The notes under the pieces are model-generated. The model worked only from the letters and a program-made list of their open reading frames with translations, made no database searches and was not told where the DNA came from. A DNA stretch of 64,000 bases from Pseudomonas kuykendallii (GTDB lineage Bacteria; Pseudomonadota; Gammaproteobacteria; Pseudomonadales; Pseudomonadaceae). The stretch spans positions 186,001 through 250,000 of the forward strand of contig NZ_FNNU01000003.1 of assembly GCF_900106975.1 (NCBI RefSeq). Reading direction: 5' to 3'. Shown here one piece after another: positions 52,262 to 61,377 of this stretch. How positions within the stretch are numbered: position 1 is the first letter of the stretch; every line of letters starts with the position of its first letter. A program made the translations under genes and the position numbers.

Positions 52262-52507
52262 ACTGCTCTGATCCCTGGCCTTCGATACCCTGCCACGCTG
52301 TTGCCGAGGGCCGCGCGCCCGCTACGGGGACCCGGCTACAAACTCGAAACGTCGCAGTGCGCATGCCGACTGCATTGCGGGCGACCACTCGTCCGCTACC
52401 GCCAACTTTCCTTTCCTGCGAACCGCGCCGGCAAAGGCAAAATCCCCTGCGGCAAAAGTCCGGAACAAAAGAGGAACGTAAGATAGCGCACTGGCCGTGG
52501 AGGAAAA

Positions 52508-53482
52508 ATGAGCAAGCGTTCCGCTGGGAGCAACAGAGCGTCCCAATCTCAGTTACCGACGCCCGCCCTGACCGCCAGCCTGTTCGCCGATCTCTACTGG
52601 TATCTGCAGGTGGTCGAGGCCGGCAGCTTCTCCGGCGCGGCCGAGCGGACCGGGGTCGCCAAATCCAGCCTGAGCCGGCGCGTCGCCCAGCTGGAAAGGC
52701 AACTCGGTGTGCAACTGCTCAACCGCAACACGCGGCTGTTCGCCATGAGCACCGTGGGCGAGCAGGTCTATCGACATGCCTTGGACATGCTGGCCGCCGC
52801 CGAAGCCGCCCGGGAATGCGCGCTGAATGCCACCGGCACACCCGGCGGGCTGGTGCGCATCGGCGTTCCCAGCATCCTTTCCGACTGGACCCTGGAGTTG
52901 CTCGCGAGCTTCCGCGACACGCATCCGGCGGTGCAGTTCGCCTTGACCCTGCAGGACAACCCCGCCGAGCTGGTCAGCCAGCGCCTGGACCTTTCGCTGA
53001 GCCTCAACGACGTCCCCAAGGACAGCGCCGCCGTGGTGGCACGCCCGCTGGCGCTGCTGAAACGGGTGGTCGCCGGCAGCCCGGCGCTGCTCGACACACT
53101 CGGCCAGCCGCGCTCGCTCGCCGACGTGGAGGACGAGCATCTGCTCACTCTCGCCTCGCCCACCGGGCTGATCTGGCAACTGCGTAGCGGCGCCCGCCAG
53201 ATCCGCAACCCGGCGCTCAGCGCCGACAACACCCAGGCCCTGTTGCAGGGCGCCGGCGCGGGCCTCGGGCTGGCCTGCCTGCCGCTGTGCGCCTGCCTGC
53301 CGTCGCTGGAAAGCGGCGCGCTGAAACTGGCGTGCCAGGACGAAGGCCTGCCCTCCGCCACGCTCTACGCCCTCACCCCGCCGCACCGGGGCATCACCTC
53401 GACCGCACGAAAACTCATTGACCACATCCGCCAGGAACTCGCCAACCGCGAACGTCCGGGCGTGTCGGTGCTGTTCTCCTGA
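52508..53482 (+). CDS. LysR family transcriptional regulator
   Basis: This 324-residue LysR-type regulator has an N-terminal tail of about 25 residues (MSKRSAGSNRASQSQL) before the HTH SFSGAAERTGVAKSSLSRRVAQLERQLG. A strong Shine-Dalgarno (TGGAGGAAAA) supports this start despite the tail. It is divergent from the two-component genes and convergent with the XRE regulator; its target is not evident. Confidence 0.92.
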   Translation: MSKRSAGSNRASQSQLPTPALTASLFADLYWYLQVVEAGSFSGAAERTGVAKSSLSRRVAQLERQLGVQLLNRNTRLFAMSTVGEQVYRHALDMLAAAEAARECALNATGTPGGLVRIGVPSILSDWTLELLASFRDTHPAVQFALTLQDNPAELVSQRLDLSLSLNDVPKDSAAVVARPLALLKRVVAGSPALLDTLGQPRSLADVEDEHLLTLASPTGLIWQLRSGARQIRNPALSADNTQALLQGAGAGLGLACLPLCACLPSLESGALKLACQDEGLPSATLYALTPPHRGITSTARKLIDHIRQELANRERPGVSVLFS

Positions 53483-53536
53483 CGCAGGTTTTCCTGGTTT
53501 TGACCGGGAGGGGCTTTCGTTAGCGTGGAAACCCGC

Positions 53537-54406
53537 TTAGGCGCCGGTCGTCGAAGACGCGACGTCCGCAACCGGCGCCGGCTGAAAGTCCTTCAGCAGC
53601 GCCCGAATGCGCTCGACGTCGGCAGGCGTCGCCGGGTTGTAGACGATCATGCCGAGATCGGGGCGGCCGTCCACGGCGAAACCGGAGTACTCCAGCTCGA
53701 TCAGCCCCTGGCTGTCGTGGTGCAGGCGCTTGGTGCCCTCGCCATGGATGCGCACATCGTTGTCACGCCACAGCGCGGCGAACTCGGTGCTCTGCGAGCA
53801 CAGCTCATCCACCAGTTGGCCGACCTGCGACGTGGCCCCGGCACGCAAGGCATCGGCGCGAAACGTGCCCACGAGGAAGCGCGCCATGCCGGTCCAGTCG
53901 TCCTGCCGGGCGCGCGCGGCCGGGTTGCAGAACATCAGGCGCAGGATGTTGCGCTGACCGGCCGGCAACCGGCCGTAATCGGTGAACACCGCCGCTGCGG
54001 CGCGGTTCCAGGCCAGCACATCCCAGCCGGCGGTCCTGATGATCGCGGGGCTGTACTCGAATGTATCCAGCAGCCGCTGCAAGCGCGGCGTCACCCCCTC
54101 GGGGACGCGATAGACGACTTCCGGCGGATGGCCGAACGCGAGGAGGAACAGGTGCTCGCGCTCCGGCTCGGTCATCAGCAGGCTGGCGGCGATCCGGTTC
54201 AGCACCTCGGCCGACGGCGCACCGCCACGGCCCTGCTCGAGCCAGGTGTACCAGGTCGGGCTGATGCTGGCCCGCTGAGCCACCTCTTCGCGACGCAGCC
54301 CCGGCGTACGGCGCCGCGCGCTGGAATAGCCGAAGTTCGCCGGGTCCAGGCGCGCCCGACAGTCCTTCAGATAAGCCCCCAGACGCTGAACCGACGACTC
54401 GCTCAT
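53537..54406 (-). CDS. XRE-type regulator with MmyB-like ligand domain
   Basis: This regulator of about 289 residues has an N-terminal HTH (RREEVAQRASISPTWYTWLEQGRG) and a C-terminal MmyB-like helical ligand domain (VLAWNRAAAAVFTDYGRLPAGQRNILRLMF). Members bind fatty acids or acyl-CoA and often repress a divergent oxidoreductase. I prefer the ATG at 54406 (MSESSVQRLGAYL); 54427 is an alternative adding seven residues. A TTTACCGGGTAAA palindrome lies between it and the divergent SDR/epimerase gene, its likely target. Confidence 0.88.
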   Translation of the reverse strand: MSESSVQRLGAYLKDCRARLDPANFGYSSARRRTPGLRREEVAQRASISPTWYTWLEQGRGGAPSAEVLNRIAASLLMTEPEREHLFLLAFGHPPEVVYRVPEGVTPRLQRLLDTFEYSPAIIRTAGWDVLAWNRAAAAVFTDYGRLPAGQRNILRLMFCNPAARARQDDWTGMARFLVGTFRADALRAGATSQVGQLVDELCSQSTEFAALWRDNDVRIHGEGTKRLHHDSQGLIELEYSGFAVDGRPDLGMIVYNPATPADVERIRALLKDFQPAPVADVASSTTGA

Positions 54407-54447
54407 AGCCACCCTGTTAGTCTTCATACCCTGATAACGTCACATCT

Positions 54448-54460
54448 TTTACCGGGTAAA
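54448..54460. promoter_or_regulatory. Palindrome TTTACC-G-GGTAAA between divergent genes
   Basis: A perfect 6-bp inverted repeat with one central base, centred in the gap between the XRE regulator and the SDR gene. It is a candidate operator for that regulator. Confidence 0.55.
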
Positions 54461-54504
54461 CACTACGCGCAGGCTGCTCGCTCCCGCAAAGAGAGAATTG
54501 CACC

Positions 54505-55434
54505 ATGCGCGTATTCATAACCGGTTCCACAGGCTTCATCGGCACCCAGGTCACCCGCGAATTGCTCGCCGCCGGCCATCAGGTCCTCGGACTGACGCGC
54601 TCGGATGCCGGCGCTCGCGTCCTGCAGGCACTCGGCGCCGAGGTACACCGCGGCGATCTCGGCGACCTCGCCAGCCTGCGGCGCGGCGCCGACGTTTGCG
54701 ATGCGGTCATCCACACCGCCTTCGATCACGACTTCGCCCGATTCGTCGCCAACTGCGAACAGGACGCCCGCGTGATAGCCGCCCTGGGCGCTGTACTGGA
54801 AGGTTCACAGTGCCCGCTGCTGATCACCTCGAGCACCGCCATGGGCTCCTCGACCCCGGGGCAGAGCGCGGACGAGGACCACGCGGACCTCCATCACCCG
54901 AATCCTCGGGTCGCTTCGGAACAGGCCGGGCACGCCCTGAACCAGCGCGGCGTCAACGTGGTGGTGATGCGCCTGTCGCAGATTCACGATCCGGTGCGGC
55001 AGGGTCTGGTGAGTTACGTCATGGACCTGGCGCGGGAGAAAGGTGTATCCGCCTACCTCGACGAAGGCCTCAATCACTGGTCGGCCGCGGCCCTGAGCGA
55101 TACCGCCCGCCTCTACCGCCTGGCCCTGGAAAAACACCAGCCCGGCGCCCGCTACCACGCCACCGCGGAATCGGCCATCCGCTTCCGCGACATCGCCCAG
55201 ACCATCGGCGACTGCCTCGGCGTGCCCACCCGCGCGCTGCCCCGCAACGAGGCCGCGGCACATTTCGGCTGGCTAAGCGCCTTCGTGGGAAAGGACATGA
55301 GCGCCTCCAGCCAAAAAACCCGCGAGCGCCTGGGCTGGCACCCGGCCGGACCGGGGCTGCTATCGGATGTGGCGGATTGTTTAGCGTCCGGGGACATGGG
55401 CCTGGAGGGAAAGAATCGGGACAACCGGCCTTAG
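54505..55434 (+). CDS. Atypical SDR / NAD-dependent epimerase-like protein
   Basis: This 309-residue protein has the extended-SDR nucleotide motif FITGSTGFIGTQVTRELLAAG. The active-site Ser/Thr region is LLITSSTAMGSSTPG, but where classical SDRs have YxxxK the sequence reads RVASEQAGHAL, so the usual Tyr/Lys pair is absent, as in one atypical SDR branch annotated as 3-beta-hydroxysteroid dehydrogenase-like. RLSQIHDPVRQG and FGWLSAF follow family pattern. It is divergent from an XRE regulator, with a palindrome between them. Activity uncertain. Confidence 0.85.
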   Translation: MRVFITGSTGFIGTQVTRELLAAGHQVLGLTRSDAGARVLQALGAEVHRGDLGDLASLRRGADVCDAVIHTAFDHDFARFVANCEQDARVIAALGAVLEGSQCPLLITSSTAMGSSTPGQSADEDHADLHHPNPRVASEQAGHALNQRGVNVVVMRLSQIHDPVRQGLVSYVMDLAREKGVSAYLDEGLNHWSAAALSDTARLYRLALEKHQPGARYHATAESAIRFRDIAQTIGDCLGVPTRALPRNEAAAHFGWLSAFVGKDMSASSQKTRERLGWHPAGPGLLSDVADCLASGDMGLEGKNRDNRP

Positions 55435-55453
55435 CCCGGCCAAACCGGCGCCC

Positions 55454-56077
55454 CTAGCCCGCCACCTCGAAGATCGCGCCCTCCACGCCCAGCACTTCAC
55501 CGCTGGGCGAGTACACACCGATGCCCGTCTCGCAGACTTCCTTGACGCGCCCATCGGCGCAGCAGATGCGGTAGCGCAGTTGAAACGGCTCGTGCTTGAG
55601 CAGGGCGCATTGCACGCAGTACCAGACGTAGTCGGCGTACTCGGCGAGGATCAGCGAGCCGAAGCTGTGCGCGGGGTCGCGGGTCAGGTATTCGGCGGAG
55701 TAGCCGGTCAGTTGCAGGCAGCCTTCGCTGACGTAATCCATGTACCAGGTGCGGGCGTTGTCGCCGCGATAGATCAGCACCGGCAGGTCGTTGATCAGGC
55801 CGGCGACGCTCGCCGGCCCGACAGCCGCCTTGCTGACGGTCGAGGCCACGCCCTTGTGGCGGTGCACCCAGCTGGCCAGCTGCAGGCGCGAGTGCAGGTG
55901 AAACTTGCGCAGCAGGCTACGCACATAGATTTTCACCGTGCCATCGCTGATGCCCAGTTCGCGGGCGATCTGCTTGTTGCTGTTGCCTGCGGCGATCAAC
56001 TGCAGGGTCTGCTCCTCACGATCGGTCAGCGCATCTGACACGGCTGCGGGGGCTGGGGCGAAACTGGCTGCACGCAT
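55454..56077 (-). CDS. LuxR-type regulator with N-terminal HTH and C-terminal PAS domain
   Basis: This 207-residue protein carries the GerE/LuxR HTH near its N-terminus (ALTDREEQTLQLIAAGNSNK and ELGISDGTVKIYVRSLLRKF, residues about 15-70) and a PAS-like domain after it (LPVLIYRGDNARTWYMDYVS; YRICCADGRVKEVCETGIG). Most LuxR proteins have the opposite order. The ATG at 56077 has a GAGGAGA Shine-Dalgarno; a longer start at 56224 would add 49 residues with no domain. It is divergent from the dmm/tmm/tdm genes and is their presumed regulator, with the PAS domain sensing a methylamine or redox state. Confidence 0.88.
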   Translation of the reverse strand: MRAASFAPAPAAVSDALTDREEQTLQLIAAGNSNKQIARELGISDGTVKIYVRSLLRKFHLHSRLQLASWVHRHKGVASTVSKAAVGPASVAGLINDLPVLIYRGDNARTWYMDYVSEGCLQLTGYSAEYLTRDPAHSFGSLILAEYADYVWYCVQCALLKHEPFQLRYRICCADGRVKEVCETGIGVYSPSGEVLGVEGAIFEVAG

Positions 56078-56147
56078 GTTCTCCTCGCCGTCTTGTGCGG
56101 TGTGGGACGAATACGGACAGCAACTTCCATGCCTCCCGGCAGGCACT

Positions 56148-56174
56148 ACCCCTTTTGGCATATCCCCTTGGGCA
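56148..56174. promoter_or_regulatory. Tandem CCCCTT motif upstream of the methylamine operon
   Basis: ACCCCTTTTGGCAT (56148-56161) and TCCCCTTGGGCA (56163-56174) are imperfect direct repeats about 15 bp apart. An arm pair TAGGC/GCCTA (56186-56190 and 56209-56213) follows. They are candidate sites for the LuxR-type regulator. Confidence 0.4.
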
Positions 56175-56287
56175 GATTGTGCGCATAGGCGTGACAGGAA
56201 ACTATTTTGCCTACAGGGAAACACCAGTCATGCACCAACACATGACCTGATCGCTTCAATCCAGGGCAAGTCTGCACAAGGATCGCC

Positions 56288-56812
56288 ATGAATCGCACAA
56301 CCGAACTGCACCCTTTCAGCGTGCCGCGATACCCCAGCGGAAATCCCGCCCAACGGGTGATCGTTCAGGTGCTGGTCACCCAGGACGCCGGGCAGCAACG
56401 CCATGCGCAACTGCTGGCCCGCGCCGATACCGAACTCCGCCACCTGGCGCTGCCGCAGTACGCCGACGAAGCCGCGCTGGGCGAGGCGCTCGCCACGCTG
56501 TTGAGCGAAGCCAGGGTTGGCGTGCACCTTGAGCTGCACGGTGATGAAGCCTTCATCTGGTCGCTGTGCGGGGTGGCCCGGGCTGCCGGCCTGCTGGGCG
56601 ACGAGATCACCCTGCAGTGCAACGAAAGCGGGCGGCGCATGCTGTTCTGCGTGCACTGCGCCAGCCTGCAGGCAGGCACCTGCGCTGACCTGCAACCCTG
56701 CCGCCAGTGCGGGGTCATGCTGGAAGTGCGCCGGCATTTTTCCGAGCGACTGGGCGCCTACCTTGGCGTCTGCGCGGACGCCGACCAGCCCTATGCGCAG
56801 GCCCGGCCATGA
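56288..56812 (+). CDS. dmmA: Dimethylamine monooxygenase DmmA-like subunit
   Basis: This 174-residue protein has a Cys-rich C-terminal ribbon (LFCVHCASLQAGTCADLQPCRQCGV split over residues about 117-145) that may bind metal. It matches the small DmmA family of dimethylamine N-demethylases by size, Cys pattern and neighbourhood. It should act with the following ferredoxin reductase and DUF3445 heme protein to convert dimethylamine to monomethylamine plus formaldehyde. Its stop overlaps the next start (ATGA). Confidence 0.75.
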   Translation: MNRTTELHPFSVPRYPSGNPAQRVIVQVLVTQDAGQQRHAQLLARADTELRHLALPQYADEAALGEALATLLSEARVGVHLELHGDEAFIWSLCGVARAAGLLGDEITLQCNESGRRMLFCVHCASLQAGTCADLQPCRQCGVMLEVRRHFSERLGAYLGVCADADQPYAQARP

Positions 56813-57735
56813 GCGCCCTCGACGCGCGGGTCGGCGAAACGCGACTGATCACCCCGGTCATCCGCGAGGTTTCGCTGATGCCCGTGAACGGCACGCTGCC
56901 GGCCTTTTCCGCGGGCAGCCATGTGCAACTGCACCTGCCCAACGGCAAGCGCAACGCATACTCGCTGCTCAGCGACCCGGGCGACACCAGCCACTACCGC
57001 ATCGCCGTGCGCCAGCAGGCCCAGTCCCGCGGCGGCTCGCGCTATGTGCACGAACAGTTGCAGACCGGCGATCAGCTGAAAATCTCTTCGCCGGCCAATC
57101 TCTTTCCACTGCACAGCACGGCGCGCCTGCACGTGCTGATCGCCGCCGGTATCGGCATCACCCCGTTCCTCGCCTATTGCACCGAGCTGCTGCGCCGCGG
57201 CGCCGCGTTCGAGCTGCATTACGCCTACCGCGCCGGGCTGAGCGATGCCTATGTCGAGGTGCTGCGCGAGCAGCTCGGCGAGCACCTGCACCTCTACGAA
57301 AGCAGCGCCCGGCGCCTCGACCTCGGTCAGTTGCTGGGCCATCGCCCGCTTGGCACCCACGTCTACGCCTGTGGCCCGCAATCGCTCCTCGATGCCCTGC
57401 GCGAGCAGAGCCTGGCGCTCGGCTGGCCCGCGGCGCGGGTGCACTGGGAGGCCTTCGCCGCGCCGGAGCCGGGCGTGCCCTTCGTCGTCGAGCTGGCCCG
57501 CAGCGGCCGGCAGGTGGCGGTCGGCGCCGAGCAAAGCCTGCTCGAAGCCCTGGAAAGCGCCGGCGTGGAGCTGCCGAACCTGTGCCGCGGCGGGGTCTGC
57601 GGCCAGTGCCGCACGCCCTACCTGAAAGGCGACGTGGAGCACCGCGACCTCTTTCTCGCCCACGAGGAACGCGCCAGCAGCCTGATGCCCTGCGTCTCGC
57701 GTGGCTGCGGCAGCCCGATCCTGCTCGATATCTGA
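56809..57735 (+). CDS. Ferredoxin reductase subunit of dimethylamine monooxygenase (phthalate dioxygenase reductase type)
   Basis: This 308-residue protein has a flavin-binding barrel (RNAYSLLSDPGDTSHYRIAV), an NAD(P)H domain (LIAAGIGITPFLAYCTELL; YACGPQSLLDAL) and a C-terminal 2Fe-2S ferredoxin (CRGGVCGQCRTPYL and a later Cys). This is the single-chain reductase architecture that passes NAD(P)H electrons to an oxygenase. The ATG at 56809 overlaps the DmmA-like stop. Its partner is the DUF3445 protein 15 nt downstream. It corresponds to the DmmB-type component, as far as I can judge. Confidence 0.88.
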   Translation: MSALDARVGETRLITPVIREVSLMPVNGTLPAFSAGSHVQLHLPNGKRNAYSLLSDPGDTSHYRIAVRQQAQSRGGSRYVHEQLQTGDQLKISSPANLFPLHSTARLHVLIAAGIGITPFLAYCTELLRRGAAFELHYAYRAGLSDAYVEVLREQLGEHLHLYESSARRLDLGQLLGHRPLGTHVYACGPQSLLDALREQSLALGWPAARVHWEAFAAPEPGVPFVVELARSGRQVAVGAEQSLLEALESAGVELPNLCRGGVCGQCRTPYLKGDVEHRDLFLAHEERASSLMPCVSRGCGSPILLDI

Positions 57736-57750
57736 TACCGGAGACGTGCC

Positions 57751-58767
57751 ATGACCCTGATCTTCAAACCGGCAGAAACCTACCGGGACGACTTCAGCTT
57801 CCGTAACAGCCCGGCCGCCATCGCCCGGTTTCCGTTTCCGTTCCCGGAAGACGCCTACATGTACTCGGTGAACATCGAGCCGGCGGTGTCGCGCGATCCG
57901 GGCTCGGTGTTCGAGCACAGCTTCGACGTCGACGAGCATTACCTGTCGGAGATGGCCGAGCGCGCCCGCGTGCTGGAGCGCGACCCCGAGCGCTGCCTGG
58001 TGATGCCGCACATGGCCCAGGCCGCCTGGGATCTGCTGGAGATGCTCATGGAGCACCTGGCCGGCGACTACCCGCAGCACTTCCTGCTGGAACGCAACGG
58101 CACCGCCTGGCGCTGGCAGAACCTGGCCATGGGCATCGATCAGTCGTTCACCTTCGGCGATGCCGACAGCCTGCCCTGCGAGCCGCTGGAGTACATCACC
58201 CGGCAGATGCAGGGCGATTTCGCCCTGCTCGACCAGCGCGACGGCGACCTGTTCATGGACGCCGGCATGGTCACCTGCCCGGCGGACTGGTCGCTGCGTT
58301 TCGATGCCGGCATGAGCTTCAAGCAGTGGCACTCGCCCGTGCCGATGGCCAACCAGATGGGCATCTTCGAACGCGCGCTGAAGTTTCTGCTGAACATCCA
58401 GGTCGGCCACCCGGTACGCCGGCTGAACTGGACGCTGACCATCAACCCGCGCCTGGACACCTCGCCGGAAACCTTCCACGAATGGGGCAGCGACCGCGGC
58501 TCGGTCACCCCGGACAACGTCGGTAGCCTCGTGCACCTGCGCGTGGAATTGCAGCACATGGCCCGCCTGCCGCGCTCCAACGCCGTGCTGTTCAGCATCC
58601 GCACCTACCTGATCAGCATGGAAGAACTGGTCAGCAACCCGGCCTGGGGGCGCCGACTGCACCGCGTGCTGCGCGACCTGCCGGACGCCATCGCCGACTA
58701 CAAGGGCATGACCCGCTACCGCCAGACACTGGTGGACTGGCTGCGCCAGTTCGACCCCGAAGCCTGA
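57751..58767 (+). CDS. Heme-dependent oxidative N-demethylase, DUF3445 family
   Basis: This 338-residue protein of the DUF3445 family is known as the catalytic (alpha) subunit of heme-dependent oxidative N-demethylase acting on dimethylamine. Recognisable segments are YMYSVNIEPAVSRDPGSVFE, DFALLDQRDGDLFMDAGMV and TWLTPDN-type loops around WGSDRGSVTPDNVGSLVHL. It sits between its probable reductase and a folate-dependent GcvT-like gene that could take up the formaldehyde. I cannot assign the heme Cys from sequence alone. Confidence 0.85.
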   Translation: MTLIFKPAETYRDDFSFRNSPAAIARFPFPFPEDAYMYSVNIEPAVSRDPGSVFEHSFDVDEHYLSEMAERARVLERDPERCLVMPHMAQAAWDLLEMLMEHLAGDYPQHFLLERNGTAWRWQNLAMGIDQSFTFGDADSLPCEPLEYITRQMQGDFALLDQRDGDLFMDAGMVTCPADWSLRFDAGMSFKQWHSPVPMANQMGIFERALKFLLNIQVGHPVRRLNWTLTINPRLDTSPETFHEWGSDRGSVTPDNVGSLVHLRVELQHMARLPRSNAVLFSIRTYLISMEELVSNPAWGRRLHRVLRDLPDAIADYKGMTRYRQTLVDWLRQFDPEA

Positions 58768-58799
58768 CGCTCACCCACCTGCATACGAGGAATTTTCCC

Positions 58800-59930
58800 A
58801 TGGCCAATTCATGGCGCATCAGTGCGCTCCGCGAACGCCACCTGGCGCTTGGTTCGAACCTGGAAGACTGGAATGGCATGGGCACCGCCTGGACCTACGC
58901 CAGCGACCTGGCCGACCACCACGAGGCGATCCGCACCCGAGCCGGGCTGATGGACGTATCGGGCCTGAAGAAGGTGCACTACGTCGGTCCCCACGCCGAA
59001 AGCCTGCTCGACTACGCCACCACCCGCGACATGGCCAAGCTCTATCCCGGCAAGTCGGTGTACGCCTGCATGCTCGACGAGGACGGCACCTTCATCGACG
59101 ACTGCATCGTCTATCGCACCGGCCCCAACGCCTTCATGGTGGTGCACGGCGCCGGCACCGGCTACGAGATGCTGATCCGCTCGGCGCAAGGCCGCCAGGT
59201 GGCGGTGCTGTTCGACGACGACCTGCACGACCTGTCCCTGCAAGGGCCGGCCGCCGTGGACTTTCTTGCCGAGCACGTACCCGGCATCCGCGAGCTGCCC
59301 TACTTCCATCACCTGCAGACCAAACTGTTCGACCGCCCGGTGATGATCTCGCGCACCGGCTACACCGGCGAGCGTGGCTACGAGATATTCTGCAAGGCCG
59401 CCGATGCGCCGCTGATCTGGGACGGCATCCTGGAAAAGGGCCAGGGCCACGGCATCATCCCCTGCGCCTTCACCGCCCTCGACTGGCTGCGCGTGGAGAG
59501 CTACCTGCTGTTCTTCCCCTACGACAACTCGCAGATGTACCCCTTCGCCGACCAGAAGGCGGGCGACACGCTGTGGGAGTTGGGCCTGGACTTCACCGTA
59601 TCGCCGGGCAAGCGCGAATTCCGCGGCGCCGGCGAGCACTTCCGGCGCGAGGGCAAGGAGCGCTTCAAGATCTTTGGCGTGCTGCTCGAGGGCGAGAAAG
59701 CCGCCGAAGGGGGCGACACGCTCTGGCACGACGGCCGCCAGGTGGGCCTGATCACCTGCGCCATGTACTCGCGCCTGAGCGGACGCTCCATGGCCATCGC
59801 CCGCGTCGAACCCCACATCGCCGAGCAGGGCGTTCCCCTGGAGGTACGCGGCAGCCTGCAGGTCGGCGCCATCGCCCACAGCCTGCCCTTCGACGACCCC
59901 GAGAAGAAGAAACGTACCGCCAAGGGCTGA
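58800..59930 (+). CDS. GcvT/DmdA-like tetrahydrofolate-dependent aminomethyltransferase
   Basis: This 376-residue protein shares the GcvT fold: [57 protein letters not shown] and [16 protein letters not shown]. Such proteins bind tetrahydrofolate and accept a methylene or methyl group. Placed between the N-demethylase and tmm it most likely captures the one-carbon unit released from dimethylamine. It is distinct from the GcvT half of tdm downstream, so the operon has two folate-binding modules. Confidence 0.85.
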   Translation: MANSWRISALRERHLALGSNLEDWNGMGTAWTYASDLADHHEAIRTRAGLMDVSGLKKVHYVGPHAESLLDYATTRDMAKLYPGKSVYACMLDEDGTFIDDCIVYRTGPNAFMVVHGAGTGYEMLIRSAQGRQVAVLFDDDLHDLSLQGPAAVDFLAEHVPGIRELPYFHHLQTKLFDRPVMISRTGYTGERGYEIFCKAADAPLIWDGILEKGQGHGIIPCAFTALDWLRVESYLLFFPYDNSQMYPFADQKAGDTLWELGLDFTVSPGKREFRGAGEHFRREGKERFKIFGVLLEGEKAAEGGDTLWHDGRQVGLITCAMYSRLSGRSMAIARVEPHIAEQGVPLEVRGSLQVGAIAHSLPFDDPEKKKRTAKG

Positions 59931-59997
59931 AGGTCTTGCGCGCTCCCGGGCGCTGCGTGGGTACGCGGCGCCATCACCGCCAATCGGAGAACCGAAC

Positions 59998-61368
59998 ATG
60001 AACCAACGCGTCGCCATCATCGGTGCCGGCCCTTGCGGCCTGGCGCAACTGCGAGCCTTCCAGTCGGCCCAGGCCGCCGGGGCGGACATTCCCGAACTGG
60101 TCTGCTTCGAGAAACAGGCCGACTGGGGCGGCATGTGGAACTACACCTGGCGCACCGGCCTGGACGAGCATGGCGAGCCGGTGCACGGCAGCATGTACCG
60201 CTATCTCTGGTCGAACGGGCCGAAGGAATGCCTGGAGTTCGCCGACTACAGCTTCGACGAACACTTCGGCCGGCCCATGGGCTCCTACCCGCCGCGCGAG
60301 GTGCTCTGGGACTACATCAAGGGCCGCGTCGAGAAAGCCGGAGTGCGGCCTTACATCCGCTTCGATACCGCCGTGCGCAACGTCAGCTTCGATGCCGACA
60401 GCCAGCTGTTCACGGTCACCGCGCACGATCACCTGAACGACCGCACCTACAGCGAAACCTTCGACTTCGTGGTGGTCGCCAGCGGCCACTTTTCCACCCC
60501 CAACGTGCCGAGCTTTCCGGGCTTCGAGCGTTTCGCCGGGCGCGTGCTGCACGCCCACGATTTTCGCGACGCGCTGGAATTCAAGGGCAAGGACGTGCTC
60601 ATCGTCGGCGCCAGCTACTCGGCCGAAGACATCGGCTCGCAATGCTACAAGTACGGCGCCCGCTCGATCACCAGTTGCTACCGCAGCGCGCCGATGGGCT
60701 ACAAATGGCCGGCCAACTGGGAAGAACGTCCATTGCTCACCCACGTCCAGGGCAGCACCGCCTTCTTCGCCGACGGCAGCAGCAAGCACATCGACGCGAT
60801 CATCCTGTGCACCGGCTACAAGCACCACTTTCCGTTCCTGCCCGAATCGCTGCGCCTGAAGACCGGCAACCGCCTGTGGCCGCTGAACCTCTACAAGGGC
60901 GTGTTCTGGGAGCCGAACCCGAAGCTGATCTACCTCGGCATGCAGGACCAGTGGTACAGCTTCAACATGTTCGACGCCCAGGCCTGGTATGCCCGTGACG
61001 TGATCCTCGGGCGTATCGCCCTGCCCGACGCCGAGCACATGCGCACCGAAAATCTGGCCTGGCGCCAGGAAGAAGAAACGCTGGAAACCGCGCAGGAGAT
61101 GTTCGAGTTCCAGGGCGAGTACATCCGCCAGCTGATCGCCGCCACCGACTACCCGAGCTTCGACATCGCCGAGGTCAACGCCACCTTCCTGCAATGGAAG
61201 GAGGACAAGTACGAAAGCATCATGGGCTACCGCGACAAGTGCTATCGCTCGCTGATCACCGGTACCCTCGCCACGCCCCATCACACCCCCTGGCTGGAAG
61301 CGCTCGACGACTCGCTGACGGCCTACCTGGCCGATGCCCCCACCGACTGCCTGAAGTCCGCCAGCTGA
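59998..61368 (+). CDS. tmm: Trimethylamine monooxygenase (Tmm)
   Basis: This 456-residue class B flavin monooxygenase has the FAD motif [11 protein letters not shown], the FMO signature [11 protein letters not shown] (FxGxxxHxxxF) and an NADPH motif [11 protein letters not shown]. The closely spaced [18 protein letters not shown] and [16 protein letters not shown] regions match bacterial Tmm. It oxidises trimethylamine to TMAO with NADPH and O2. Next to tdm, this assignment is firm. The ATG at 59998 follows a GGAGA. Confidence 0.93.
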   Translation: MNQRVAIIGAGPCGLAQLRAFQSAQAAGADIPELVCFEKQADWGGMWNYTWRTGLDEHGEPVHGSMYRYLWSNGPKECLEFADYSFDEHFGRPMGSYPPREVLWDYIKGRVEKAGVRPYIRFDTAVRNVSFDADSQLFTVTAHDHLNDRTYSETFDFVVVASGHFSTPNVPSFPGFERFAGRVLHAHDFRDALEFKGKDVLIVGASYSAEDIGSQCYKYGARSITSCYRSAPMGYKWPANWEERPLLTHVQGSTAFFADGSSKHIDAIILCTGYKHHFPFLPESLRLKTGNRLWPLNLYKGVFWEPNPKLIYLGMQDQWYSFNMFDAQAWYARDVILGRIALPDAEHMRTENLAWRQEEETLETAQEMFEFQGEYIRQLIAATDYPSFDIAEVNATFLQWKEDKYESIMGYRDKCYRSLITGTLATPHHTPWLEALDDSLTAYLADAPTDCLKSAS

Positions 61369-61377
61369 GGCGCCGCC

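Noticed and set aside
56148-56180. Sigma-54 promoter (TTGGCA...) upstream of dmmA
   Set aside because: The bases 10 nt after the GG are not GC, so the -24/-12 spacing rule fails, and no bacterial enhancer-binding protein gene is adjacent.
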